Shown here piece by piece: positions 1 through 6,928 of a stretch of DNA of 7,885 bases. The notes under the pieces are model-generated. The model saw only the letters and a list, made by a program, of their open reading frames with translations. It had not been told where the DNA came from and ran no database searches. The position numbers and the translations under genes were made by a program. The DNA is taken from assembly GCA_027050975.1 (NCBI GenBank), contig JALUAR010000064.1, positions 12,993-20,877 of the forward strand. Direction: 5' to 3'. Positions within the stretch are counted from its first letter, which is position 1, and each line of letters starts with the position of its first letter. Origin of the DNA: Thermodesulfovibrio sp. (lineage in GTDB: Bacteria > Nitrospirota > Thermodesulfovibrionia > Thermodesulfovibrionales > JdFR-85).

Positions 1-1
1 C

Positions 2-271
2 CCGAAGATTCGTATCATCGGATTTTCCGCAGATACTGGCCTGAATATTGCTAAGATTAGAAGAAAGATGAAAAAAAAAGGAATGGACTTTATTGTATTT
101 AATGATGTAACTTTAATGGGGGCTGGTTTTGGGACAGATACAAACAGGGTCTGTATTATTGATAAGAGTTCAATAAAGGATCTGCCTTTGATGAGTAAGG
201 AGTTGTGTGCTGAAGAGATTTTGAATCACTATTTGGAAGTCTGTAATGACAAAAAATGTCATGACAACTGA
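2..271 (+). CDS. coaBC: Bifunctional CoaBC (phosphopantothenoylcysteine synthetase/decarboxylase), C-terminal end only
   Basis: The last 89 residues of a protein whose start lies left of the window; the open frame runs from base 2 to the TGA at 269-271. They match the C-terminus of the CoaB domain: a V/I-GFSADT-like strand (IIGFSADTGLN), a basic flap (RRKMKKKGMDFIV), an Asn-Asp pair (FNDV), then GAGFGTDTNRVCII and a final LPLMSKELCAEEIL helix, the usual order in CoaB. CoaB ligates cysteine to 4'-phosphopantothenate and CoaC decarboxylates the product, two steps of cytoplasmic coenzyme A synthesis. Whether the N-terminal CoaC half is fused here cannot be seen, though fusion is normal in bacteria. 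The next gene starts 25 bp downstream on the same strand, so coaBC probably belongs to the same operon. The internal ATG at 68 is not the real start, because the homology continues upstream of it. Confidence 0.88.
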   Translation, partial: PKIRIIGFSADTGLNIAKIRRKMKKKGMDFIVFNDVTLMGAGFGTDTNRVCIIDKSSIKDLPLMSKELCAEEILNHYLEVCNDKKCHDN

Positions 272-296
272 CAACATATGTAAGATGGAGGTTTAG

Positions 297-1415
297 ATGG
301 GACTGGAAGATATTGAGAAGTTGAAGGCAAGACTCCAGAAGGACCCTGATTCAAAGCTCTTTCTGCCCCTTGCCGAGGAGTATAGAAAAGAGGGTATGTA
401 TGATGAGGCAATAGATGTGTTGTTGAAAGGGCTTGACAGGCATCCCGGATACACAAGTGCACGAGTATTGCTTGGAAAAATCTATCTTGAAAAGGGTCAG
501 CTGGAAGATGCCAGGAAAGAGTTGGAGAAGGTAATTGAGACAGTGCCTGACAACCTGTTTGCACAGAAGAAGCTTGCTGAGATATACAAAGAAAGCGGAG
601 ATACTGCCAAGGCAATTCAGCATTATGAAAAGGTTGTGGAACTGAATCCCCTTGACGGTGAGGCCGTAGAGATACTGAATGAGTTAAAGAGTGCCTCTGT
701 TACGATCTCCGAGGATATAAGTGCCACATCAGAGGAGCAAATACAGGAAGAGGATTTCGAAGGAATATCTTTTGGAGAGCCTTCCGAGGAAGATGCCTTT
801 GTAACAGAAGAGATTCATAAGCCTTTGGAAGAGGAATCTTTTGAGGATGAACAAACGGAGGATGTTATCTCTTTTGATGAAACTTTTGGAGAGAGCGAGG
901 AGACAGAAAAAGAAGATACACCTGAAGAGATATTAAAAGAGGATATTGATTTTCAGGAGTATCAGGATTTTACTCAGTTTATAAACGAAAAGGTGCATGA
1001 TTTCTCTGAGGAACCAGAGCCCATGGAACAGCCGGATGATTCCCCCATGTTCTCAGTTCCTGAGGATGAATTTATGTCGAAGTCTGCAGACACCGCTGCA
1101 GAGGAGATTGAAAAGGATACCAGAGATATTTTTTCGCTTAACAAGGATGCGGTCTCGGTAGGGGAAGTTGATGTGGAAAGTATGTTTGCCGAGGCTAACG
1201 ATTATATAAAGAGTGAGCAGTATATAAAGGCAATGGAGATTTACACCGAGATCCTCAGGATTGACCCTGAAAACAGAAAGGCAAAACAGCAGATGGAGGA
1301 ACTGAAACAGTTCTTGAAACTTTTGGGTAAGGATAGTGATATAATAGTTAGCAGGCTTGAAGACTTCCTGCAGGGGATTAAGGAAAGACGAGATGAGTTT
1401 TTCGGAGATTCTTAA
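297..1415 (+). CDS. TPR-repeat protein with long acidic linker and C-terminal TPR
   Basis: A 372-residue soluble protein with no signal peptide or membrane segment. Residues about 18-120 form three consecutive tetratricopeptide repeats (for example LAEEYRKEGMYDEAIDVLLK, LLGKIYLEKGQLEDARKELE, LAEIYKESGDTAKAIQHYEK), each followed by a Pro-containing turn (HPGY, VPDN, NPLD). Residues about 135-290 are very rich in Glu/Asp, with Ser/Thr and Phe, and are probably disordered. A fourth TPR lies at about 293-326 (SEQYIKAMEIYTEILRIDPE), followed by a charged amphipathic helix ending near RLEDFLQGIKERRDEFF. The start ATG is supported by GGAGG at 287-291 with 5-nt spacing. TPRs bind proteins, so a scaffold role is inferred; the partner is unknown. 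The gene overlaps the roadblock gene by 23 bp, which suggests translational coupling and makes that protein the obvious candidate partner. No specific named family is recognised. Confidence 0.85.
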   Translation: MGLEDIEKLKARLQKDPDSKLFLPLAEEYRKEGMYDEAIDVLLKGLDRHPGYTSARVLLGKIYLEKGQLEDARKELEKVIETVPDNLFAQKKLAEIYKESGDTAKAIQHYEKVVELNPLDGEAVEILNELKSASVTISEDISATSEEQIQEEDFEGISFGEPSEEDAFVTEEIHKPLEEESFEDEQTEDVISFDETFGESEETEKEDTPEEILKEDIDFQEYQDFTQFINEKVHDFSEEPEPMEQPDDSPMFSVPEDEFMSKSADTAAEEIEKDTRDIFSLNKDAVSVGEVDVESMFAEANDYIKSEQYIKAMEIYTEILRIDPENRKAKQQMEELKQFLKLLGKDSDIIVSRLEDFLQGIKERRDEFFGDS

Positions 1416-1749
1416 AGAGGCGGTAGGAAAGGTAGAGGGTGCAGTAGCATCGATTATACTTGCCTCGGACGGGATTCCTGTTGAGGAGTATGTAAAGGAG
1501 AGGCTGATAGATTTTAACGACCTTTCTGCGGAGGCTTCGACTCTTATAAAAGATATCGAGATGGCCTCCAAGGATCTTCAGCTGGGAGAGGCTAGAGAGT
1601 TTGCACTTATATCGGATACCTGTGGAATTATTATGAGAAAGATCACAGACGAGTATTACCTTGCCCTTGTTATCAAGCCTGAGGGAAATTTTGGAAAGGC
1701 AAGATTTGTTTTAAGAACAACAGTACCAAAGATAGAAAAAGAGTTTTAG
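1393..1749 (+). CDS. Roadblock/LC7 domain protein (MglB-like)
   Basis: A single-domain protein of 118 residues. The pattern is that of the roadblock/LC7 fold: an N-terminal amphipathic helix (FSEILKEAVGKVEGA), a beta hairpin with a small-residue turn (ASIILASDGIPVEEY), a long central helix (about 41-62), a strand pair (FALISDTCGIIMRKI, YYLALVIKPEGNF) and a C-terminal helix (GKARFVLRTTVPKIEKEF). Bacterial members such as MglB dimerise and regulate small Ras-like GTPases (MglA), but no GTPase is encoded here, so the partner is unknown. I chose the ATG at 1393 because AAGGA at 1380-1384 sits 8 nt upstream and the domain begins there; an in-frame TTG at 1357 would add 12 atypical residues (KTSCRGLRKDE) inside the preceding gene. 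It overlaps the TPR gene by 23 bp and is 28 bp from the peptidase gene. Other roles, such as a signalling scaffold, remain possible. Confidence 0.8.
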   Translation: MSFSEILKEAVGKVEGAVASIILASDGIPVEEYVKERLIDFNDLSAEASTLIKDIEMASKDLQLGEAREFALISDTCGIIMRKITDEYYLALVIKPEGNFGKARFVLRTTVPKIEKEF

Positions 1750-1777
1750 CCCGCCGTAACAGAACCTTTGACCTCCG

Positions 1778-2833
1778 ATGGACAGAATAAGAGGCATAAG
1801 AGAACATATTGCCAGAAAACGTCTTGGTGCCTTCGTCGTAAGCAATCTGTCAAATATCCGCTATCTTACAGGATTTACCGGTTCATCAGCCCTGATGGTT
1901 ATAACCTCAGATGACTCTCTTTTTGTGACAGACTTCAGGTATCAGGAACAATCCCACAAAGAGGTAAAAGATTCTGAAATAGTTATAGCTAAGGGCTCCC
2001 TTGTTCGAGAAGTAAAAAGGTTTCTGAGGTTGAAAGGAATCAAAAGGGTGGGCTTTGAGTACTCTGCAGCCTATAGCCTTTATCATGAGCTTAAGAAGGA
2101 TTTCTTGCCTGTTGCATGTAGGGAGTTTGTAGAGAATTTCAGAGCTATAAAGGATACTGAAGAACTAAGCTCGATTAAGAAGGCGGTAAAAAGGGCAGAG
2201 GAGGCATTCAAAAAGGTAAGAAAAGCTATTCGTAAAGGGGTTACAGAGAGGGCCATTGCAGTGCGACTTGAGGATGCCCTCCGCAGGAGTGGATGTAAAG
2301 GTATTCCCTTTGATATAATTATTGCTTCCGGGCCGAATGCAGCACTGCCCCATGCCACAGCTTCCAACAGAAGGCTCAGGGCAGGAGACCTGGTTGTGAT
2401 TGACTGGGGTGGTGAGGCAGACGGATATTACTCGGACATGACAAGGACCCTTCTTATTCGCGGAAAAGGTACGGAGGAGAAGACAAAAATATATAATACC
2501 GTACTTGAGGCAAATACTGAGGCCATTAAGGCTGTTCAGGCCGGAAAAAAGGCAAAGGAGATTGATGCTGTAGCACGGGGTATTATTGCAGAGGCAGGGT
2601 ATGGAGAGTACTTCGGACATGCCACAGGTCATGGAGTAGGACTTGATATACATGAGTTGCCTCGTTTATCATTGAGAAGCAGAGATATTCTTCGACAGGG
2701 AATGGTTTTTACTATAGAGCCGGGTATTTATTTGCCTGAAATTGGTGGTGTCAGGATTGAGGATATGATATATCTATCTGATAAAGGCCCCAGGGTTCTG
2801 ACTACTTTGCCAAAGAAACTGGAGATAGTATAA
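1778..2833 (+). CDS. Xaa-Pro aminopeptidase/dipeptidase, M24B family
   Basis: A 351-residue cytoplasmic metallopeptidase that releases the N-terminal residue before proline, or splits Xaa-Pro dipeptides. Residues 1-125 are the creatinase-type N-terminal domain (SNLSNIRYLTGFTGSSA). Residues about 130-351 are the pita-bread catalytic domain. All five expected metal ligands are visible: D209 (VVIDWGG), D220 (YYSDMTRT), H285 (HATGHGVGLD), E314 (FTIEPGIYLP) and E328 (VRIEDMIYL); H192 (LPHATAS) and H292 (IHELP) fit the conserved substrate-binding histidines. The length fits the short PepQ/YpdF/YqhT-like type that commonly precedes efp, rather than the roughly 440-residue E. coli PepP. The ATG at 1778 begins the conserved region, but the upstream bases (CTTTGACCTCCG) contain no Shine-Dalgarno sequence, so translation may depend on coupling to the roadblock gene, 28 bp away. 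Aminopeptidase versus dipeptidase specificity cannot be decided from sequence. Confidence 0.93.
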   Translation: MDRIRGIREHIARKRLGAFVVSNLSNIRYLTGFTGSSALMVITSDDSLFVTDFRYQEQSHKEVKDSEIVIAKGSLVREVKRFLRLKGIKRVGFEYSAAYSLYHELKKDFLPVACREFVENFRAIKDTEELSSIKKAVKRAEEAFKKVRKAIRKGVTERAIAVRLEDALRRSGCKGIPFDIIIASGPNAALPHATASNRRLRAGDLVVIDWGGEADGYYSDMTRTLLIRGKGTEEKTKIYNTVLEANTEAIKAVQAGKKAKEIDAVARGIIAEAGYGEYFGHATGHGVGLDIHELPRLSLRSRDILRQGMVFTIEPGIYLPEIGGVRIEDMIYLSDKGPRVLTTLPKKLEIV

Positions 2834-2838
2834 ATAAA

Positions 2839-2844
2839 GGGAGG
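2839..2844 (+). promoter_or_regulatory. Ribosome binding site that fixes the efp start
   Basis: GGGAGG, within AAAGGGAGG from 2836, ends 7 nt before the ATG at 2852 but only 1 nt before the alternative in-frame ATG at 2846. The spacing selects 2852. It is the strongest Shine-Dalgarno sequence in the operon, which fits high expression of an elongation factor. Confidence 0.75.
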
Positions 2845-2851
2845 AATGGAA

Positions 2852-3415
2852 ATGATATCAACCAATGACTTCAAAAGAGGCACAAAGATAGAATTCAAGG
2901 GTGAGCCCTATGAGGTGCTGGAGTTCCAGCATGTTAAGATGGGTCGTGGCGGTGCCTTTGTCAGAACAAAGCTCAAGGGTCTGAAATCCGGTAAAATCAT
3001 CGAGGAAACCTTCAATGCAGGTGATAAGGTGCCCAAGGCGGATCTTGAAGAGAAGGAGATGCAGTACCTGTACATGCAGGATAAGATGTATTATTTTATG
3101 GATAATGAAACGTATGAGCAGCTGCCAATATCGGAAGAGCAGCTTGGAGACAAAAGGTTTTATCTGAAGGAGAACATGAATGTTTATATCCTTTATTATA
3201 AAGGTGAGCCCATTGCAGTGGAACTGCCAAACTCAGTTGAACTTCAGGTAGTTGAGACAGAGCCAGGAGTAAAGGGGGACACCGCTTCAGGTGGTAGCAA
3301 GCCCGCAAAGCTTGAGACAGGTGCTGTGGTAAAGGTGCCGCTTCACATTAACGAAGGTGATATAATAAAGGTCGACACAAGGACCGGTGAATACATAGAA
3401 AGGGTTAAGAAATGA
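2852..3415 (+). CDS. efp: Translation elongation factor P
   Basis: A 187-residue, tRNA-shaped protein that binds between the P and E sites and relieves stalling at consecutive prolines. Domain I (about 1-63) has NDFKRGTKIEFKGEPYEVLE and a tip loop HVKMGRGGAF; OB domains II and III follow, with the EF-P signature at 142-163 (GDTASGGSKPAKLETGAV and onward) and the ending KVDTRTGEYIERVKK. Length is normal. The residue at the modification tip is arginine (R32, codon 2945-2947) rather than the lysine modified in E. coli, and the protein resembles the HQKLGRGGA loop recalled for Thermus EF-P more than the SGRNAA loop of EarP-rhamnosylated pseudomonad EF-P. The start at 2852 is chosen over the ATG at 2846 on ribosome-binding-site spacing and because family members typically begin MISTNDF. 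The stop overlaps the accB start (ATGA at 3412-3415). Confidence 0.96.
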   Translation: MISTNDFKRGTKIEFKGEPYEVLEFQHVKMGRGGAFVRTKLKGLKSGKIIEETFNAGDKVPKADLEEKEMQYLYMQDKMYYFMDNETYEQLPISEEQLGDKRFYLKENMNVYILYYKGEPIAVELPNSVELQVVETEPGVKGDTASGGSKPAKLETGAVVKVPLHINEGDIIKVDTRTGEYIERVKK

Positions 3416-3843
3416 ATCTTGACGAAATTAAGGCATTAATTGACCTTTTGAAGGACACGGATATATCAGAGATTCAGATAGAAAAAGAGGGAGTAAAGCT
3501 TAAGCTCCGCAGGGAGAGGCATTTCCCGGCTTCATTTGAAATTGTTGAAAAAGCTGCAGGTGAATCAAAAGAGCCTGTTGCTGAAAAAGAAGATACCAGC
3601 CACCTTGTTACGGTAACATCTCCGATTGTGGGGACCTTTTACAGGGCTCCTTCTCCGGATGCAGAGCCATTTGTCGAGGTTGGTTCGGAGGTGAAGAAGG
3701 GACAGGTGCTGTGCATTATCGAGGCGATGAAGCTAATGAACGAGATTGAGAGTGAGGTGGATGGTGTGGTTGTAAGAATACTTGTTGAGAACGGCCAGCC
3801 TGTTGAGTACGGAGAACCCCTCTTCCTTATAGAGCCGCGATGA
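3412..3843 (+). CDS. accB: Biotin carboxyl carrier protein of acetyl-CoA carboxylase
   Basis: A 143-residue carrier that holds covalently bound biotin and moves carboxylate from AccC to the AccA/AccD carboxyltransferase in the first step of fatty-acid synthesis. Residues 1-36 are the usual N-terminal helix and strand (MNLDEIKALIDLLKDTDISE, then VKLKLRRE). Residues about 37-64 are a short charged linker, where E. coli has a longer Ala/Pro-rich one. Residues 65-142 are the biotinyl domain, with SPIVGTFYRAPSPDAEPFV (the protruding thumb typical of AccB) and the biotinylation motif EAMKLMN, in which K107 accepts biotin. GAAAGGG at 3398-3404, 7 nt before the ATG, is the ribosome binding site. The gene overlaps efp and accC by 4 bp (ATGA) at either end, implying coupled translation and balanced AccB:AccC supply. 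No biotin ligase gene is in view. Confidence 0.96.
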   Translation: MNLDEIKALIDLLKDTDISEIQIEKEGVKLKLRRERHFPASFEIVEKAAGESKEPVAEKEDTSHLVTVTSPIVGTFYRAPSPDAEPFVEVGSEVKKGQVLCIIEAMKLMNEIESEVDGVVVRILVENGQPVEYGEPLFLIEPR

Positions 3844-5177
3844 AACTTTTCAAAAAGGTTCTAATAGCAAATCGCGGAGAGATAGCCGTCAGGATCATCA
3901 GGGCCTGCAGGGAACTGGGTATCAGGACTGTTGCGGTCTTCTCTGAGGTGGACAGACACTCCATGCATGTGAGGCTCGCTGATGAGGCTGTATGCATTGG
4001 TCCTGCAGAGGCCCAGCAGAGCTATCTCCACACTCCTGCCATACTTAGTGCTGCAGAGATAACCGATGCTGAGGCTATCCATCCAGGTTACGGATTTCTT
4101 TCAGAAAATCCCCAGTTTGCAGAGGCCTGTGTAAAGTCAGGTATCGCCTTTATCGGTCCCAGACCTGAGAATATAAAGCTTGGTGGAGATAAGGCAAAGG
4201 CAAGGTTGATCCTCAAAAAGAAGGGAATACCTGTTGTCCCGGGAAGTGATGGGGTAGTAAAAGACCTGGAGACAGCTAAAAAAATCTGCAAGAAGATTGG
4301 CTATCCCGTTATGTTGAAGGCAACAGCCGGAGGTGGTGGCAGGGGGATGAGGATAGTTCAGGAGGAGGCAGCCCTGGAGAGTGCCTTCAATACCGCCCAG
4401 AGGGAGGCCCTTGCTGCCTTTGGTAACGGTGACCTGTATATAGAAAAATTTATCTCTAGCATGCGGCATATCGAGGTGCAGATACTTGCTGACAATAAGG
4501 GCAATGTCATACACCTGGGAGAGCGAGACTGTTCGATCCAGAGAAGACATCAGAAACTGCTTGAAGAGGCTCCGGCACCAGGGCTTGATGATAAGCTGCG
4601 AAAAAAGATCGGCGAGTATGCGGTGAAGGCAGCAAAGGCCCTTAAATACAGGAATGTGGGTACCCTGGAGTTTATTCTTGACAGTGATGATAATCTCTAT
4701 TTTATGGAGATAAACACCCGGGTTCAGGTGGAGCATCCCATTACAGAGGTGGTCACGGGTGTGGATATCATAAAGGAGCAGATAAAGCTCTCCGCAGGCT
4801 GGCCTCTTGAGCTGAAGCAAAGCAAGATAAAATTCTCAGGACATGCTATTGAATGCAGAATTAATGCCGAAGACCCTGAGAGTTTTATCCCTTCTCCCGG
4901 TACGATCAATTTCCTGTATGTGCCGGGAGGGCCCGGGGTGCGAGTGGATACAGCAGCTTACAGCGGGTGGAATGTGCCGAGCAATTACGACTCCCTGATC
5001 GCCAAGCTTATAGTGCACGGAAGGGACAGGGAGGAGGCAAGAAAGAGAATGCTTCGTGCCCTTGATGAGTTTATAATTGAGGGGATAAAGACCACCATAG
5101 ATTTTCATAAAAAGATACTTCGCGATGAAAGATTTATTATCGGCGAGTATGACACTGGATTCATAGAAACTCTTTAA
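3840..5177 (+). CDS. accC: Biotin carboxylase subunit of acetyl-CoA carboxylase
   Basis: A 445-residue ATP-grasp enzyme that carboxylates AccB-biotin using bicarbonate and ATP. The N-terminal fold begins KKVLIANRGEIAVRIIRAC and contains HPGYGFLSEN (81-90). The ATP-grasp part has K118, K160, the flexible glycine-rich loop ATAGGGGRGM (161-170), E202, H210 (HIEVQ), H237 (CSIQRRHQKL), E277, E290 and the catalytic stretch INTRVQVEHP (291-300, with N292, R294 and E298). R340 (IECR) fits the bicarbonate/biotin site. The C-terminal domain ends normally, so the protein is the stand-alone AccC, not a fused pyruvate or propionyl-CoA carboxylase. Length matches the family (E. coli about 449). The start is the ATGA overlap with accB; the upstream Shine-Dalgarno is weak (AGAG at 3831-3834), in line with coupling. 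It is the last gene on this strand; no terminator hairpin is seen before the convergent AOR gene, 14 bp away. Confidence 0.97.
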   Translation: MKLFKKVLIANRGEIAVRIIRACRELGIRTVAVFSEVDRHSMHVRLADEAVCIGPAEAQQSYLHTPAILSAAEITDAEAIHPGYGFLSENPQFAEACVKSGIAFIGPRPENIKLGGDKAKARLILKKKGIPVVPGSDGVVKDLETAKKICKKIGYPVMLKATAGGGGRGMRIVQEEAALESAFNTAQREALAAFGNGDLYIEKFISSMRHIEVQILADNKGNVIHLGERDCSIQRRHQKLLEEAPAPGLDDKLRKKIGEYAVKAAKALKYRNVGTLEFILDSDDNLYFMEINTRVQVEHPITEVVTGVDIIKEQIKLSAGWPLELKQSKIKFSGHAIECRINAEDPESFIPSPGTINFLYVPGGPGVRVDTAAYSGWNVPSNYDSLIAKLIVHGRDREEARKRMLRALDEFIIEGIKTTIDFHKKILRDERFIIGEYDTGFIETL

Positions 5178-5191
5178 GGTCCCTGCTCTTT

Positions 5192-6928
5192 TTAGTGCCC
5201 AACCTGCTCTGCAAGAGATTCGGGACAGCCTTCTTTGTCGTATCCCCTTATATGATAATATCGCTCAAGGGCAGCTCGGAATTCATCCCTGCTTATGGGT
5301 GGTATCTCTGTGCCATCACTTCTGAAGCCCGGTTCGGTGAAGAATCTCTCCGGAAGGTCGTCATCACTCCGGGAGAAGCCGTTTAAACAGTTAAGCCACC
5401 TCTCAAGGAGCCATATTTTTTCACCGGTTTTCAAAAGGCTCTGGACATCATACTCCATCCCTGTTACAGCCTCTGTTGCCTTTACATACTCCTCCAGGGA
5501 TGCGGCAAAGAATACGAATTTGCAGGCTGTAAGGGAGTCAACCACGGCATTCATATCCTCCGATATTTTAACCATGCGGGCCTTACCCTCAAAGGAGAAT
5601 CTGTCCACTGCAACAGGCTTTCTCAGGATCTCGTAGCTTATGGGATAAGCTCTCAGATGACAGCCTCCACGGTTGGAGGTTGCATAGGCAAGGGCCATTC
5701 CATAGGCACCGCGAGGATCATAAGCAGGCAGTTCAAGTCCCTTTACGGACATGCTTAGTTCGGGACTTCCACTTTGCTCGGCATACCTTTTTGAGCCCTC
5801 TGCAAGGGTATCGCCTATGCCTTCCCGTTCACCGATAAGTCTGACATGCTCGACAAGCTCATCCGGGCTTAACCATCGGTTTCGTATCTCTGCGTAACAT
5901 GCCAGGGTGGCGGCTGTGCTGATGGTGTCAAGACCGTATTCATTACAGAGATGGTTTGCCCTGACAATTGCTTCTGGATCGGAATTCGCGTTCAAGGCAC
6001 CGAAGTGAGAGGCTGTCTCGTATTCAGGTATAATCTCGCCCGAGCTTCCCTGTTTTTTGCAGAGTATGGGACAACCCCTGCAGCCGGTCTTTCTGGTTTT
6101 GTAAAGGCTTCTGAAACTGTAACCGGAGTAACGTCCTGAGGAGGAGAAAAAGCTCTTTCGGAAGTTCTCCGTAGGCTCCATCCTGCGGGCATGAATCAGA
6201 TCTACAAGGGCGGCTGTGCCGAACTCACTGAGACCAAACTCTCCGAATACAGCCGGTGATGCCCTCAGAAGCCGCATGATCTCCTCTCTGGCTGCCTTCA
6301 AAGCATCAGGGTTGTATACCGAGACTTTCCCATCTCCCTTTACCACTATTGCCTTTAGCCTCTTTGAGCCCATTACAGCGCCGAGCCCTCCTCTGCCTGC
6401 GAGGTAATGGCCGTCAAAAACAATTCCTGCGTATCTGACCCTTTTTTCGCCTGCTCTGCCTATAACAGCAGTTGCCCCTTCTGTATTAAGAGCTTTAAAC
6501 ACATCAGAGATATTGCTGCCTGCCAGATGCTCTGCGTCACATAGTCTCACCTCACGATTTGTTATCTCCAGATAAGTCCAACGCCTGGAAATTCCCGTGA
6601 TGAATATGAAATCAAAACCGGCTCGTTTAAGTTCTGTACCAAATCGGCCTCCTACGGAACAGTCAAAGACCGTGCCGGTCAGCGGAGAGCGGGAAAGTAC
6701 GGACATCCTTCCAGAGGTTGGTGATGCTGTGCCCACAAGAGGACCTGTTGAGAATATAAGGGGCATCTCCTCACTGAAGGGCTCTTTTCTTATATGCGGT
6801 GCTATGAGGGCGACGCCAAGACCCCTGCCACCGATGAACTCCCTGCATAACTCCATCGGGGTATCTATGATCTCGTGGGTGGTATCCGTGAGATTGACTC
6901 TCAAACTCTTTCCTGTGTATCCGTACAT
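5192..6928 (-). CDS. Aldehyde:ferredoxin oxidoreductase (AOR) family tungsten/molybdenum enzyme
   Basis: A 578-residue cytoplasmic enzyme with a bis-pterin W or Mo cofactor and one [4Fe-4S] cluster. Characterised relatives oxidise aldehydes to carboxylic acids or reverse this with ferredoxin. Visible landmarks, counted from the ATG at 6928: the N-terminal YGYTGKSLRVNL and GGRGLGVALIAP; AGRGGLGAVMGSKRLKAIVV near 177; cluster ligands C283, C286 and C290 (CRGCPILC) plus C469 (SLTACKF); PEYET near 301; E330 and D334 (NEYGLDT); H424 (GGCHLRAYP), which by spacing matches the active-site His of Pyrococcus AOR; and the family ending RGYDKEGCPESL. An ATG at 6979 would add 17 residues, but homologues begin at MYGYTG; AGAAAGG lies only 2 nt before that ATG, so ribosome-binding-site support is imperfect. 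No ferredoxin, flavoprotein or pterin-cofactor gene adjoins it. The substrate is unknown; BamB-like or other non-aldehyde roles within the family are possible. Confidence 0.92.
   Translation of the reverse strand: MYGYTGKSLRVNLTDTTHEIIDTPMELCREFIGGRGLGVALIAPHIRKEPFSEEMPLIFSTGPLVGTASPTSGRMSVLSRSPLTGTVFDCSVGGRFGTELKRAGFDFIFITGISRRWTYLEITNREVRLCDAEHLAGSNISDVFKALNTEGATAVIGRAGEKRVRYAGIVFDGHYLAGRGGLGAVMGSKRLKAIVVKGDGKVSVYNPDALKAAREEIMRLLRASPAVFGEFGLSEFGTAALVDLIHARRMEPTENFRKSFFSSSGRYSGYSFRSLYKTRKTGCRGCPILCKKQGSSGEIIPEYETASHFGALNANSDPEAIVRANHLCNEYGLDTISTAATLACYAEIRNRWLSPDELVEHVRLIGEREGIGDTLAEGSKRYAEQSGSPELSMSVKGLELPAYDPRGAYGMALAYATSNRGGCHLRAYPISYEILRKPVAVDRFSFEGKARMVKISEDMNAVVDSLTACKFVFFAASLEEYVKATEAVTGMEYDVQSLLKTGEKIWLLERWLNCLNGFSRSDDDLPERFFTEPGFRSDGTEIPPISRDEFRAALERYYHIRGYDKEGCPESLAEQVGH

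Noticed and set aside
1357..1392. TTG start at 1357 giving a 12-residue longer roadblock protein
   Set aside because: The added residues are not part of the domain, while the ATG at 1393 has AAGGA at good spacing.
2846..2851. ATG at 2846 as the efp start
   Set aside because: Only 1 nt separates it from the ribosome binding site GGGAGG; the ATG at 2852 has 7-nt spacing and matches the family N-terminus.
4137..4820. Long open frame of 227 codons on the - strand opposite accC
   Set aside because: It lies wholly within accC, which has complete family motifs; the translation has no recognisable domain and no ribosome binding site was evident. It is a shadow frame.
5177..5215. Possible hairpin between accC and AOR (AGGT and ACCT arms)
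   Set aside because: A 4-bp stem with a loop of more than 20 nt is too weak to call a terminator.
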